Source of the DNA: Otis tarda
Lineage: Eukaryota; Chordata; Aves; Otidiformes; Otididae
Assembly: GCA_026413225.1 (NCBI GenBank)
Contig: CM048557.1
Coordinates: 19,880,871 to 19,944,870 of the forward strand
Length of the DNA stretch: 64,000 nt
Direction: 5' to 3'
In this document: piece by piece, positions 1 to 16,995 of the stretch
Layout: every line of letters begins with the position of its first letter
Numbering within the stretch: position 1 is the first letter of the stretch
The notes under the pieces: model-generated
What the model saw: only the letters and a program-made list of their open reading frames with translations
The model's database searches: none
Told to the model about the DNA's origin: nothing
Program-made: the position numbers and the translations under genes

Positions 1-3000
1 TGCTGAAACCAGACACCCTGGTGCCACTCTCCTGGAAGCAGGGTAGGTCAGTGGCTGCACAGTGGCACCTCCTGAGTCCCTACAAAGCCCAGTGCACCCT
101 TATGGGCAGCAGCCCCTCTTTGCTCTTTGCCCATCTCATGCAGAACCTTCAGCCTTTTTCTGGGTCCTGGCCATGCCATTTTGCAGCTCCTCTTCTTTGC
201 ACAGAGGGCCCTATATCACTTTGTCACCCCTATATCCCTTCACCTATTGCCTAATTCATCCTTTCCTTCCAGACTGAAAAGCTCTTGTGCTGCACCTTTA
301 ATCCTCTTCCCCACCCTGGACATCTAAGTCATCTCTGTGTCCTACTTCCTCGGGTGCTGCACTCGTCCCCAGATGGAGGCATAAACCCCTCTCACCTCTG
401 CCAACGACCCCTGTGATGTCCCCTACATAAGAAACATCCCCAGGATATTGCTGCATCTCCCAGAAGACCCACCAGCCTCCAGAGACCTCACATGGGAGGG
501 GAGAAGACCTAACCAGGAAAGTGAGGTCGAGCCCAAAGCATGAAAATAGCAAGCGGAGTACTACGAATGCAAAGGTCACCTCTCTTGTCAGCCACAAGAA
601 GGACTGGCATTCCCTGCTGGAAAGCTGAAACATCCTCCAAGGGAAGATCCCCAGAAAGAAGGAGACTGCAGAAAATAGGACAGCTCTGCTGATGGGGAGC
701 AGGATGTGTCTGCGGACTCCTGGTTCTAGCAGTTCAGGAGGCTTCCAAGCTTCTGGCTGACCACAGGCAATTTTAGCATTTGTGCTAGGACAATTTCAGC
801 CTCTCAGCCTGCAGCTAGCAGCCCTGTAGTGAACGAGCTGGACTAAAAAGCTGGCCTCTCCTACCTGATGGCAGATAACGATCCCTGTAAATTACTAATA
901 TCCCCCCAGGGTTAGACAGTGCAAGGCTAGGATGGGCAGTGCTGGTTTTAATGGTATCAGAGGCTTGCGCTAGGAAAGGGCGATCGAGCCTTGCAAAAGT
1001 GAAAAGCCACAGGGCAGGATGTGGGGCGAAACAGCTCACAGCAATGCATCCGCTCGCCGGTGCACGGCAAGCGCCTCAGTTGTATGCTGCAGGTTTACAA
1101 AAGCCACCGCTCCACAACTTGGCACAGCTGGTCCTGCAGCAGCTCAGAAAGTTCAATAAGGCTTCCACTTAAAAAAAAAAAACCGCAATGGACTGATAAA
1201 ACAACATCAGGTTTGTCTGAATATTGCCCTGGTTGCACACCCCAAGAGGGAGGCAGATATCTGCCTGCTAGTGGGGTCTCAGCAGACCCTGCCTATGCTT
1301 GGTCCTCAGCAGGACTGAAACCCAAAAGCATCTTTAGCAGAGCACTGGCGCCAGGTGACAGATCCTTCGTCTCTGTCCCTCAGCTGGCTCTCACCCAGAG
1401 ACGAAGCAACCAAAAATCACTACCAGTGGATGGCTGCGTGGTGGCCGTCCTCCAGTACCTTGTAGACAGGTGTTGGCAACCTGCAGCTTGCCCAGCCTCC
1501 TTGTTAGTGGTCTCAACAAGCACTGGATGGCAAAGGCAGACTAGAGGTGAGGGCCTCCGCAGCACAGTTTGGCACTGAGGCTTGGGGCTCCCTTTTGCAG
1601 AGGCAAAGGGGAGAGGCAGGGAGGGGCATCTCCTGCGTGTTGTACCTGCACAGCAGCCCCAGGAGAGACCTCATGCCCCACAACTGGCATCCTCTACTGT
1701 CCTTGAAGGATATCCCAAGGTCAGGCTGCGATAAAGGGCTGAGATGCCTGAGCAGCAGAGGGCTGGCTGAACCCACAGCTTCGGAGGCTGAGCAGCATGC
1801 AGGTGTGCAGTGCTGTGAGGCACTGTTTCTCATAGAAGGAAAGAGGATGTTTGACAAGAGCTCATCACCCTCTCCAAAAAACTTCAGGGCTGAAGGACTC
1901 TGAACCACCTGCCAACCAGCATTTTTCGGTCAGATGTCTGTGCTACCACAGGCTGCTGTGGCTGCTTCCACGCATTTGGATGGCTGGATTTGAGAGGGTC
2001 ACCCTGAAGGCTGTTTCAGTGTCTTTATGTCCAGACTACACTCAACTGGGAGCTTGCCTACAGGATGCTGTGCATCAGAGGAAGCATCTTGGTGTCCAAG
2101 CTAAAGGTCCCTGACCCTCTGTGTACTGCCCCAAGTCCTGTGTACTGCAAGCATGACACTGCTCAGGCTCCATGCAAGAGGTTTCTCTTGCTTCTTGCCC
2201 AGACAGAAACCAAATGCTACAAACTGTGCTGGCTGCCAAGAGCCATTACCACTTCCTGAACACGCTCAGACACAAAATCCTTCCTCTGAGCTGCCGGAAA
2301 GTGGAGAGCTAATTAGCAAGCAGGCACTAGGGTACTAATTACAACCAAAAAAAACCAAAAAAAAAAAAAAAAAGAAAAGATAAAAATTTTCCTTCTGACT
2401 CACTTCAGCCCCTGCATTAAGCTGGAAAGTGCCTAAACCAGCCCACACTTTCACAGGACAATAAAGTTCGCTGTTTGCTTCACTGCTCCACTCCATTACT
2501 GGGACGAACACAGATGCCTCTGCCTGCTCCATCTGTATTTTGTAAAGCTAACATAAGAAAATCCATTAATGCTACATGCAGGGTGCCTTCATCTGGCGAG
2601 AGCCGCGGGAAGGCTCAGAGCGCCCTGCACCCAGCCTGAGTTGCCGGCATCTTTGAATGCATCACAGAGGCAACAGCTGGTGTGTGCAGGCTAGCCTGAA
2701 AATTTCCTGCTATAAAGATGGGCTAAAGAGTGCTCCTTGCATGAGCTGTTCACTTTGGGCTCCTCTTGGATATTTTTCTTTTGATCCTGATGAAACTGGT
2801 AAACCAATACTTTTCAGCTGAACCTAACAAGGAAAACCCCCAATCCCTAGACTTATGTACTTATTTAAAACTTTTGCTTTGTCTCCCCCCCACAAAGCAA
2901 ACATATGCTCTTATCCTTGCCAGGAGACCAAGTAATCCGGGAGCACGTGCACTACTGACGTTCGAGAGCTGGCAAACTCTCATGAGCATCTGTACCTGGT

Positions 3001-3661
3001 AAGCAGTTGCAAAAGGTGCCTGCCCTTCACAGGGCAGAAAGCTCAGCCTTTACTTGCTGAAAAGGAAATGATGGGAAGCAACAACCAGCAACCTGGTTAC
3101 CTCAAGCTGGGCCCTGAACGCTGCTGGGGAACCCCCCTCAGGCATTACACAACCTTTGCAAACGTAAACACCATCGACACCAGACCAGGATGGAGCTGCA
3201 AAGAGCCCACTTGGCTCGGTGTTTGGGCAGCTGCCTGCATGGATGCCCACTACTGCGTGGATATTGGCCAGGAACAAGCCAGGCACCAGCAGCAGCCTGC
3301 ACAGCAGTGCTGGCGTGTGCTTTGGCTGTGAAATTTCTAGGCTAAGAGGGAAGAGGGTTGGAGGGATGGCCAGAGACCACGTTTGCAGGGCACCATGTAC
3401 GCGGTCCACACTCCTGGCCTGCTAACCTGCTGATTAACACCTTTCTCCTTCCCTGCCTGCCTTGGTCATCATCACCTTCTCAGTCATCAGCACCGCCTTG
3501 TTTCAAAGCACTTGGAAACACGGCACTGACTGGTAGGACTTGAGTGTCCTACTCCTCTATAGGAGTAGGACACTCAAGAAGCGAAACTCGTTGAAACCAA
3601 ACAACTTTGAGTGCTCTGCCAAAAGCAGGCTGAGGCAGCTGCAAGGGTAGTTGTTACTCAC
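1..3661 (-). other. CTSD: CTSD intron 4, partial
   Basis: This follows the splice donor of CTSD exon 4 (minus strand, GTGAGT at 3661). No exon of CTSD or any other gene was recognised in it. It contains an A-rich run near 2346-2382 and a perfect 18-bp-arm hairpin at 3539-3578. The intron is at least 3.66 kb, because no acceptor with the expected downstream protein sequence appears before the window edge. Confidence 0.7.
3539..3578. repeat. Perfect inverted repeat, 18-bp arms, 4-nt spacer
   Basis: Positions 3539-3556 and 3561-3578 are exact reverse complements, separated by CTAT. The site lies 84 bp downstream of CTSD exon 4, inside intron 4. No terminal inverted repeat partner, transposase or poly-A tail is next to it, so it is not obviously a mobile element. 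Confidence 0.95.
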
Positions 3662-8485
<4,824 letters not shown>

Positions 8486-8800
8486 GGCGCTGGTGGCTGG
8501 GGGGGGTGACAGAGGCCGGAGGGTCCCGCCGTTGGGAGGCCGCGACGCCGCGCCCGGCCGCGTTCCCTGTTTTTGTAGAGGCGGCGGCCCCTCTCCAGGG
8601 ATTTTTCGAGTCAGCTGACCGTCTAAAATTGCAACCGGCGGCGTCACGTGAGGGCGGGCCGGGGCGGGGGCACCCGCGTGGGGTGCGGGGCCAGGGGTGC
8701 CGCCTCACGGTCCCGTCGCCCCCCCCTCCCGGTCCCCAGGCCTGACCCCCGGCGCCTCGGCCGGTGACTCAGCTCCGGGAAAAGGGGAATAAACACCATT
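8486..8800 (-). promoter_or_regulatory. CTSD: CTSD GC-rich promoter and 5' UTR
   Basis: This is CpG-rich sequence directly upstream of the CTSD ATG. It contains GC boxes (GGGCGG and GGGGCGGGG within 8652-8671), an E-box GTCACGTGAG (8643-8652) that differs from the lysosomal CLEAR consensus GTCACGTGAC at one base, and a TGACTCA AP-1/NF-E2 site at 8765-8771. There is no TATA box at the expected distance, which fits a housekeeping promoter. The exact transcription start cannot be read from sequence; I infer it lies between about 8520 and 8620. Confidence 0.65.
8643..8652. promoter_or_regulatory. CLEAR-like TFEB/MiT E-box
   Basis: GTCACGTGAG matches nine of ten positions of the CLEAR element bound by TFEB, TFE3 and MITF in lysosomal gene promoters. 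It is 158-167 bp upstream of the CTSD start codon, where such sites are usually found. CTSD is a known CLEAR-network gene in mammals. Function here is inferred. Confidence 0.6.
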
Positions 8801-11800
8801 AAATAAATCACGAGGCGCCCGCCCGGCCGCGCGTGCTTGCTTTTCCTGTCTTTAACTTCCTTTTTGTTGTTTTTTTTTTTTTTTTTTCCTCTTTCCAGGT
8901 TTTCTCGCTTTTCTCTCTTCCTTGGTGGGGGGGGGGGGTACACGACACACACCCCCAGCCCGCAGCCCCCCGAAGCCGTGCCGAGTACAGCCACCCCCAC
9001 CCCTGGCATGGCAAGGGCTCAGCCTGCCACAGACCTGGGCCACCCACCCGCTGACACCAGTGGGGTTTAATTTTGCAGCCGGGCCCACGGGGATGTCTGC
9101 ACCCCCTGGCCAGGGGGGGCATGGCGGCCCCTCAGCCCCACACTTCTCTCTGCCAGCAGGACACCCCTACTCATCCCTCCAGGCTGGGTTTTTTTTTTGG
9201 GTGAGAGGCATATCCTGGACCATAACTTGCCTGAGAGATGACAGGGGGGTGCCAAGCCAGATGTGCCCCCCGCCCCGATATGCCACCTTGGCAGTACCAG
9301 GCCACCTACACCACTGAGGATGATGCTGGTGATGGGCAGAGCATAGGGGGCACAGGCCGCCAGCAGACCCTGAGGTCCCTCCCCACCGCAGGATGCAGCA
9401 TCGAGCATCGGGGCGCGCCGGAACGGGGTGTCACAGCAGGGCTGGGAAGTTCCACTCTGCCGGCTTGGGAGGCAGTGGATGGAGCTAATCTCTACCCTGT
9501 TCACCCCAACCGAGCTCTTACAGCCACGAGACCAGCTGGAAAAAATAATATAAATAAAATCGGATTTACAGATGCTTTCCCTTCCAAGTCCTGAAGGCTA
9601 GGGGTGTTTGTTTTCTGCTCCTGCTTGTGCCCAGCCTTGGGGACAGGAGAGCAGTGCCCCGTGGGACAAGCTGGGCACTGCTGGGGTGGGGGACCTCTGG
9701 CTTCGAAGCAGAGTCCCTATCCCTCGCCTGCCTGTTCATGCAACTTCTGGAAAATCGCTGGGTCATGCCGCTCATGCCACCTCCTCCTCCCCACTCTCCC
9801 TCCCTGACCCTCTCTGGCCTTCCACAGACTCATGCAGCATCCCGCTGACCCAAATATGTGTCCACTGCCCCCCGACTGAAGTCTGTGCTGAGTGTTTTTA
9901 GGGAATACTTCTGCCCTGGGCTGCATCTTTGCCCCACTGGCTGTCCAAATCGCCATGCCTCAGTTCAGCCGGGGGTATTGGGAAACCTGCCACCTCCTTG
10001 TGGGACACAGCACCCACTGGGAGAAGGTTTCCCGGAGCGATGGCAGGAGGCATTGACTGAGCCCGCTGAGTCCCGTTATTTCGGCCAGCCACCGCTTCCC
10101 TCCTGCCCTGCAAGCATGTGGTCAAGGCGAGTGTCACTGACCCTGAGTCAGCAAAACCTGGTGCTCTCCCGGCCCTGGGGCGCTGCATGACTCAGCAAAA
10201 CCCTGTGTTGCTCTTTTCAGGCAAGGGACCAAGGCGTGGTGGGTCTCCAGGACCTGCAGCCTGACCCCAGAGGCATCGCTGTTGCGTGGGTTTCGGCTCA
10301 GGGGTCTCCTCCTCTTATTCCCTTGGGTACCGGTGTTCCTGGTGCTGCGTGCCCGCAGGCAGGAGCAGGTTGGACATAACCTAACCCAATCGCGCAACCC
10401 ACCCCCCTCCCGCCCCAAGGGCTCTAAACCCCTTTGCAAATGCGCTTTGCAGACAAAAGGGACAGTCCTGACGCCAGGCTGGGGGCTCCTCTACACCCTT
10501 TCAGGCTCTCCTGGATCTGGCCTGTGGTGGAGCCGGCCGGGTACCAGCCCTCCTCCCTCCTCTTTGAAGTGGTTGGGGAAACTGTGGCCGGACAGGGCTG
10601 TGCCTTGGCCCCCAGGCTGGGGCACCTGCAGCAGATCCCCACGAGTGTTTCCAGTCCAGCCAGTTTCTCCCAGCATCCTGGGGCTACAGAGCGGGCTCCA
10701 GCGTGCAGGGATGGGTTGGTGAGGACAGCACACCATGCTAGCCCCGTACCATCACGCACTGCAGAGCAAAGCCTTTCAGCAGGGTCAAGCAGTCCGGACC
10801 CAGTCTGTGTCTGGTTTTTTTTTTTTTTTAATTCCAAGGGATTAAGGGCAATCTTTGCTGTTAGCAAAGCTGTTGTGAACAAGCCTTTGCTTGGGCTTCG
10901 TGGTAGTAGGGCTTGTGCCCGCATTTGGAGCTGCTCTCCTACCAGCGTGAGAAAGTCACCGCTTTTAGAGGTGCTTCTCTAAGCGACTTAGGTGTCCATC
11001 GTACCGGTGAGCCCAGACACTTCCCGATGGTTTATGGGGACAAAGGAAGGATGGGGCCGTGTCAGGGAATGTTACGATACTGATCCACTCCTCAGGGTGC
11101 TCTCAGGGTGGGAAGGGACCTGGCAGCTGATCCCCAGAGTTTTTAATTCGTCTCCAGTCCTTGGCACCGGTGGTTTCCGGGCCAATACTGCTGTGCCTGC
11201 ACGCCGAGGGACTGACGGCCCCGGCAAGGAGCCAGGATTTCTGCATTTGGGCTCCCTCAGCACCTCTGTGGGATGTTTGCCTGATGTCAAGGCCTTGAGA
11301 GCTGCAGCAGAGGTGTTTAACCAGAAGCTGGGAGCACGTCTGGGTATTTACAGGCTGGAACTGTGATTCTTGGACCGTATTATCTTCAAAAAAATAGACT
11401 GCTGTCAGTCTGGGCTCAGGGGGTTTTACACATTTTTTCCCTGTTTGCAGAGCAAGACCCGGAGTGCTGCAGCTGAGGTGTCTGGAGCAGGCAGAGATGC
11501 ATGAGAGACAGCTGAGGGACATGTCCCTCCTTGCTCCTATTTTTGGCGTGGTGGATGAATCCCTTTCCTTTGTTGGTCTGTGTCACCGGCCCCCCACATC
11601 CACCCCGTCTCCAGAAGGTGAGCCGGAGCATCGTCCCCACTGTCCCCGGCGGCCACAGCCGTGGGCGTGGGGTGACACACCCCTGGGAGTGGGCCATGCT
11701 TTCACAACCTCCGTCCCTGCCAGAGAGAATTCCCAAGGGGATGTCGAATGACTCAGCCCCGGCAGCCCCCGCGGGGAAGTGCACCCCAGCCTAAACTCTG

Positions 11801-14800
11801 GGAGACTGGTGTCCCCTCTGTGGGTGATGCTGGGGTATGCCACCTGCCCTTTGCCATGGGGATGGGGACCTGACGCCACTTAGTTTCAAACACTTTATTT
11901 TCTGGGTGGGCTCTTGCCGCTCCCCTGCCCGCAGTCCGGCAGCACTGTGGCAGGGATGCTAAGGCAGCCTATTTCTCCTTGCATTTGGCTGTGCATTTGC
12001 CTTTGCCCTTTCCTCCACTTTTTTTTATATAACTTATCTATTTACCACAGCGGTAGCCAATGCCCCAAACTGCAACGACCTGAAGGGCAAGCAAAGCTTC
12101 AGTTCAGAAACACTGATTATTTTTTGGCCAAGAGATGTTAAATGCAAAGTTGTGGGTGGGATTTCTAGAGGGTGAATGTCCTCTTCAAATTCAGAAAAGT
12201 GCATTTGCAATTTTGCAGCTTGTTGCTAAAAGAAAACTGATTTCTCAGTCTGAGCTGAGCAGAGCCTACAGGCACACAAGCCTGGGCAGGTCTGGTTGCA
12301 AACACCCTGACTCTGACTCCAGGTCCCGGTGCTGGTGTGAAGCTGCTGGATGCAGCTCGTTAATGGGAGCCTGATTCACCGGCTGAGCCCCTGAGCGAAG
12401 CAGTGGTAACTTTTTCCCAGCGCAGTGCCAGGACCTCACCCACTCCCAACGCTATTTCCTAAACTGATGTACAGTTTGCAAGGTGAGGGTGCATTTACAT
12501 CCCAAATTACAGCCTTTTTCTGGGTGACACCCGCAAAGGCAAACCTGAAGGTGCTTTAGTAGCAGCTCCGGCTGATGGGAAACCCAGGAGCAGGGGAGGG
12601 GTTGCACTGAGAGCGGGAAAGGGACTCATCCAGGCCCTGGCCACCGTGTCCCAGTGCTGTGGGCGCTGGGGGAGATGTCTTCGGCATTGCAGGCGGTGGC
12701 GATGGCTGATCCGTCCGGACCAGCTGACTGGGGCTGGTTTGGAGGCAGAGCTGGCCGACAGCCTGCTAAAACAGTTTTTGGCTGCCAGCATGGGCTGCAA
12801 TGACCTTGGGGAGACACTAAGCGGAGTTGCAAAAGGCTTAGGCTGGGTGGTAATTGTTCCCTTGGTGGCTTTTACGCTGCAAGCCCTCATCCCAGTGTCA
12901 GGTGAGGGTGGCTTGCTGGTGGCCAAGTGTCATGATGAGCAGGAGCCTGAGTGTGGCTCCATCCCCATCAGGGCTGTTTGCAGCAGTCTTTGAGAATGGG
13001 ATGTTTTCAGCCCAGTGGACCTTCTCCAGGTTCAGCCTTTCTCCTAACTTTCAGCCTTTCTCCTAACTATTTTTTTTTTTTTAAAAAAAAGGCTTTATGT
13101 AGCAAAATATTTATGGTCTTTAAGCCTGTGAGCTGCCCTAGTGTCTTCACTAGGGCTTCCTTGTACATCACTGTGCTTCACCAAGCTGCTGCCAAACTTG
13201 GCATCATCCATGCCCACGTCCCACATGTTCCATGGCCCAGCCCAAATCCCGGCCACCTTCGCGCCACCTGCCCGCGCCTGACCCCGCTCGACGTCGGACG
13301 TCCTTCCGCATCCCCCAGCCCGTCCTCCCCCGCAGCCAGGGAGATGTCTGGCACCCATCTTGGGGAGGAGGGGACCGGCCTCACCCCGGCTGCCAGCCCT
13401 GGCCGCTCCTCAGGGCAGGGATCTCGTGGTGTTTACCTCACCCAGGTTATTTTGCAGCAGGCTGAAATTGCTGGGGACAGGCATCAACAACCCTGGCAGG
13501 CAATGGCAGCAGGCAGCATGACTGGCGGCTGACGGGATGGGGTGGTAAGTGGCAATGATGGCATCGATTCATCGCCTCCCACGCCAGGATGTGATGGGGA
13601 GCACTGGGACCCAACTCACCTTGTCACCTGCCTTGAGCAATCCCTGCCGCGGTCCCTGCCAGCACCCCCCACCGGCTTGGGGTAGGGGGTATCTGCTCAC
13701 AGGTGGGACCTCCAGCCTCCACATCTCCTGCAGAGATGTGCCTCCAGCCTCATGCAAGCATGCCATCCATCTCATTTTATTTGCCAGCCCTAGATGCCGT
13801 TCAATTATTTCCTTTAACCTCCAGAAAAAGTTGCCTCGAGAACACCATCATTTATGCAATTACGTCTCCTCCATGTGACAAAGCACCAAAGCAATTGAGC
13901 CTTCTGGTCCTGGGAGGACAGTGGGCTCGGAAAGACGAGGGTGACCCAAGGATCGGCTTAAAATTGCAATATGTTTCACTGGAGTGGGAGCAATCACCCA
14001 GCTCCTCTTTGCTGAATCCATCCTGACCTCCTGGGGCGGGTGCTGCTGTGTGAATATGCCCATAAAGGCTCTTAATTCCCACCGAGTTATTGTCACCTTT
14101 CTCCTAAGCACTGGCTTCCCTTCCCGCTGCAGCCAGTGTTTTCCAACCTGCCTGCCTGGAATTAAGATCTTGAACCTACATAAGCACTTCAGCAAACATG
14201 GTCCATGGCTCTACACACCCTATTTCTGAGCTTCTGCGTGCAGAGCACCCTGTTAATGATTTGCAGCATGGGACTTGGCATCTCAGCCTCTCCAGCTGTG
14301 AATCTCTGAGTGTTTCCCAAGGAGCTCTGCCACCGAGGTGGTTTAGGGTTAGGTCAAAAACATGAAGATGCTTGCCCTGTGCTCATGACCCTTCGAAGGT
14401 GCTTGTAGGTTATGGGTGGAGGGAGGTGCGGGAGCATCCCTTGCGGACACCACAGCTGCGCCCAGGGTCCTGCAGCCTCCAGCATCCTCTCCCGCTGCAG
14501 TGAGGCAATAAAGCTGAACTGCTTGGACATGGCCAATGCAGATGTCTGTTAGCAGCTAAATACCTGCCAATCTTCCCGTCCTGCAGCACCGCTTTTTCAT
14601 TAAAAAATTCCTTTCTCTCTTGTAATGCTAAGTTGTTTATTTTTTAGTGTTGCAACTCTAAATTGACTGGCGCAGTGAGTGGGGGATTAAGGGCACGCTC
14701 CTGGGCGAAGGTCTCCTGCAAACTCTGTGGGGCCAGCTGGCTGCAGCCTCTGATCCCCGGGATCACATGCTCCCCCCAAAACAAGGGCCGCTTGTTCAGC

Positions 14801-16597
14801 ACCGCTGGACGGGCTGGGCTCAGCCAGTCTGCCTGCGGCTGAGCGGAGTGGGAGCATCACCAACTTCCTTCCCTGCACGGGCAGGGTGTCATGGGGGTGT
14901 CCCAAGCAGTGATGAGTTGGTGCCAGGGTGGATCCCGACACTAAGCAGCTTTGGCTGGGACAGCACAAAGTTGCTGAAAAGCAATGGCCAGAATCAAGTT
15001 CAGGTCTTCAGATCCCCTCCTTGGCACTTCTTTGCACACCTTTCTTTTGCCGGAATGGAAAGGTGTGACACCCAGCAGGGCTCAAAGGGAGCCTGGCCCT
15101 GTGGGTGGCATGGTGGTGTGACCTGCTCCTGCCTTGTCCTGGCCCCCAAAACCTGAGATGGATATCAGAAAAGCTTCCTGCAACCAGACCCAGCAGCTAA
15201 ACCCCCTTTGGACTGTAGCAGCAGCAGGACACCCCTGGGCACCAGCAACCCCTTGAAGGAGGGAGATTAAAATGCCTCAGAAAGCCAAGACCTGAGGAAC
15301 ATCCCAAGCATTAATGAAGTTATTACAGATGCCTCTAAGACAGAAACAACAAGTCTGCCCTTGCAGCGGAGGGTGAAGCTGCAGCAATCCTTGCCAGAGG
15401 GTGATTTTGATGCTCCATCTTTGGAGCAGAGCAATAAAGGGCAGTTTTGATGCTACACCTTTGTGCCATGGCCCAAAGCAGCTGCACTTGGCCCCGTATG
15501 ATGTAACCCTGCAAACTCTGAGCTTCCTTCCTTTTTTTCCCATTTTGGGCACATTTTGCCTTGTCATCCCCTGCCATGCTGACAGTGCTGGAGGAAGGCA
15601 TGTGTCGCCTTCTTCCTGCCTCAGCAGCTTGTGCCCTGCGAAGGCTCACGTGGGCCTGTCCCCACCACCCTTGACTCAGTTAATTCCCCCTCGGCCAAGG
15701 CATTGATCGAGCTCCTGCCAGCAAAGGCGATGGATTGGAGTGGCAGAGGATGTCTGGGACCACAACCAAAGCCACCACTGCTGGGTCCATGTCCCCACTG
15801 CCAGCTGCCACAAAAGCACAGTGAGCAAGGCTGGAGAGATGGGTGCTTGGATCCCCACACTGAACCCAGTGGTATCTGACCTTCATAAAAGTGGGATGAA
15901 CATCTGTACCTGGTCACCTGGCATGTTTTGAGCATCCTGTAATTAATGTTTTCTCCATGATTGAGGCTGACAGATGCTTAGCATTATTAGCAAATGATGA
16001 GTAACTGATGTTGTTGATGTTGCTACCTCGAGACAACCATTTCAGCATCTGGACTGAGCAAAAGGGCCAGGGGCCAGACTGCTGGTGCCAAAACCCTGTC
16101 AGGCTTTGAGTCTTTGGAGGTGGCTTCCTACCAAAGCCACACAGATATGCCTGCCCTGTCCTGGCAGCACTGAGTTTAGACTCAGATGGTGGCCACGGTG
16201 GGAGGGACAGGACTTGTGCCAGTGGCATGGGGCGAGATGTACAGAGCCTTCAAGCCTAGGGCAGTGGGGGCAGAAAGTGGGCTTGGGGGACATGGATGCA
16301 AGAAGATATCCAGGGGCCTCATCCAAAGCCTACTGAAGGCTTCTTGTGCATTTAACCCATCTTGATGTGTATAAGACTTGATAAAAGAACTGAATGTCCA
16401 TAAAAGAGCACTGAGTTATCCCAGCCCTCCTCCCACACTGCTGAACATGGGCGTGAGGGACAAGCACTCAAAGGATGCTCATTTATTTACTTATTTGGAG
16501 GTAGAAAGCAGTGGTGAGAGTGATGTTTGTGAAGCCTTTAAAAAAATACTGATTATGCTGAGATTAAAAAAACTAAGCCACAGTCATCTTTATCTCC
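8801..16597. other. Intergenic region between CTSD and the 5'-nucleotidase gene
   Basis: About 7.8 kb of GC-rich sequence in which I could not support any exon. It contains homopolymer runs (T18 at 8870-8887, G12 at 8927-8938). An IFITM10-like gene, which mammals carry in this interval, was looked for by its membrane-domain protein pattern and not seen. Confidence 0.5.
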
Positions 16598-16995
16598 TGT
16601 TGTGGTTTGGCCGCAGTCAGCAACTAAGTACCACGTGGCTGCTTGCTCACTCCTCCCCCTGCAGTGGGATGGGGAGGAGGCTCAGGAAAAAGAAAGGCAA
16701 AACTCCTGTGTTGGGATAAAAACAGTTTAACAGGACAGAAAAGAAGAGAAAACAAGAAAAAAAAAAGCCCAATAACAATAATAGAATATACTAAACATGT
16801 GATTCACAGTACAATTTTCTCACCGCCCAGAACCCACCGTGCTCCTGAGCAGCGATCCTACTCCCTGGTGCCATCCCCACTTTATAAACTGAGCATGACA
16901 TATGGTGTTGAGTATCTATTTGGGTCAGCTATCCTGACTGTGCCCTCTCCCAGCTTCTTGTGAAAATTAACCCTATCCCAGCTGGAACCAGGACA
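16598..16995. mobile_element. Solo LTR of an avian endogenous retrovirus (diverged)
   Basis: A 398-bp element begins TGTTGTGGTTTGG and ends CCAGCTGGAACCAGGACA, i.e. TG...CA termini. The interior has the same order of blocks as a common avian LTR family: a CAACTAAG-type block near the left end, an A-rich middle, a GGGTCAGCT block, and the CCCTATCCCAGCTG right end. It appears shortened relative to my memory of the consensus. No gag, pol or env sequence is adjacent, so I read it as a solo LTR with no coding capacity. Clear target-site duplications were not found. Family assignment is from memory, not from a search. Confidence 0.65.

Noticed and set aside
15401..15470. Apparent short direct repeat (TTTTGATGCT... 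twice)
   Set aside because: Two imperfect copies only; too short and diverged to call a repeat element.
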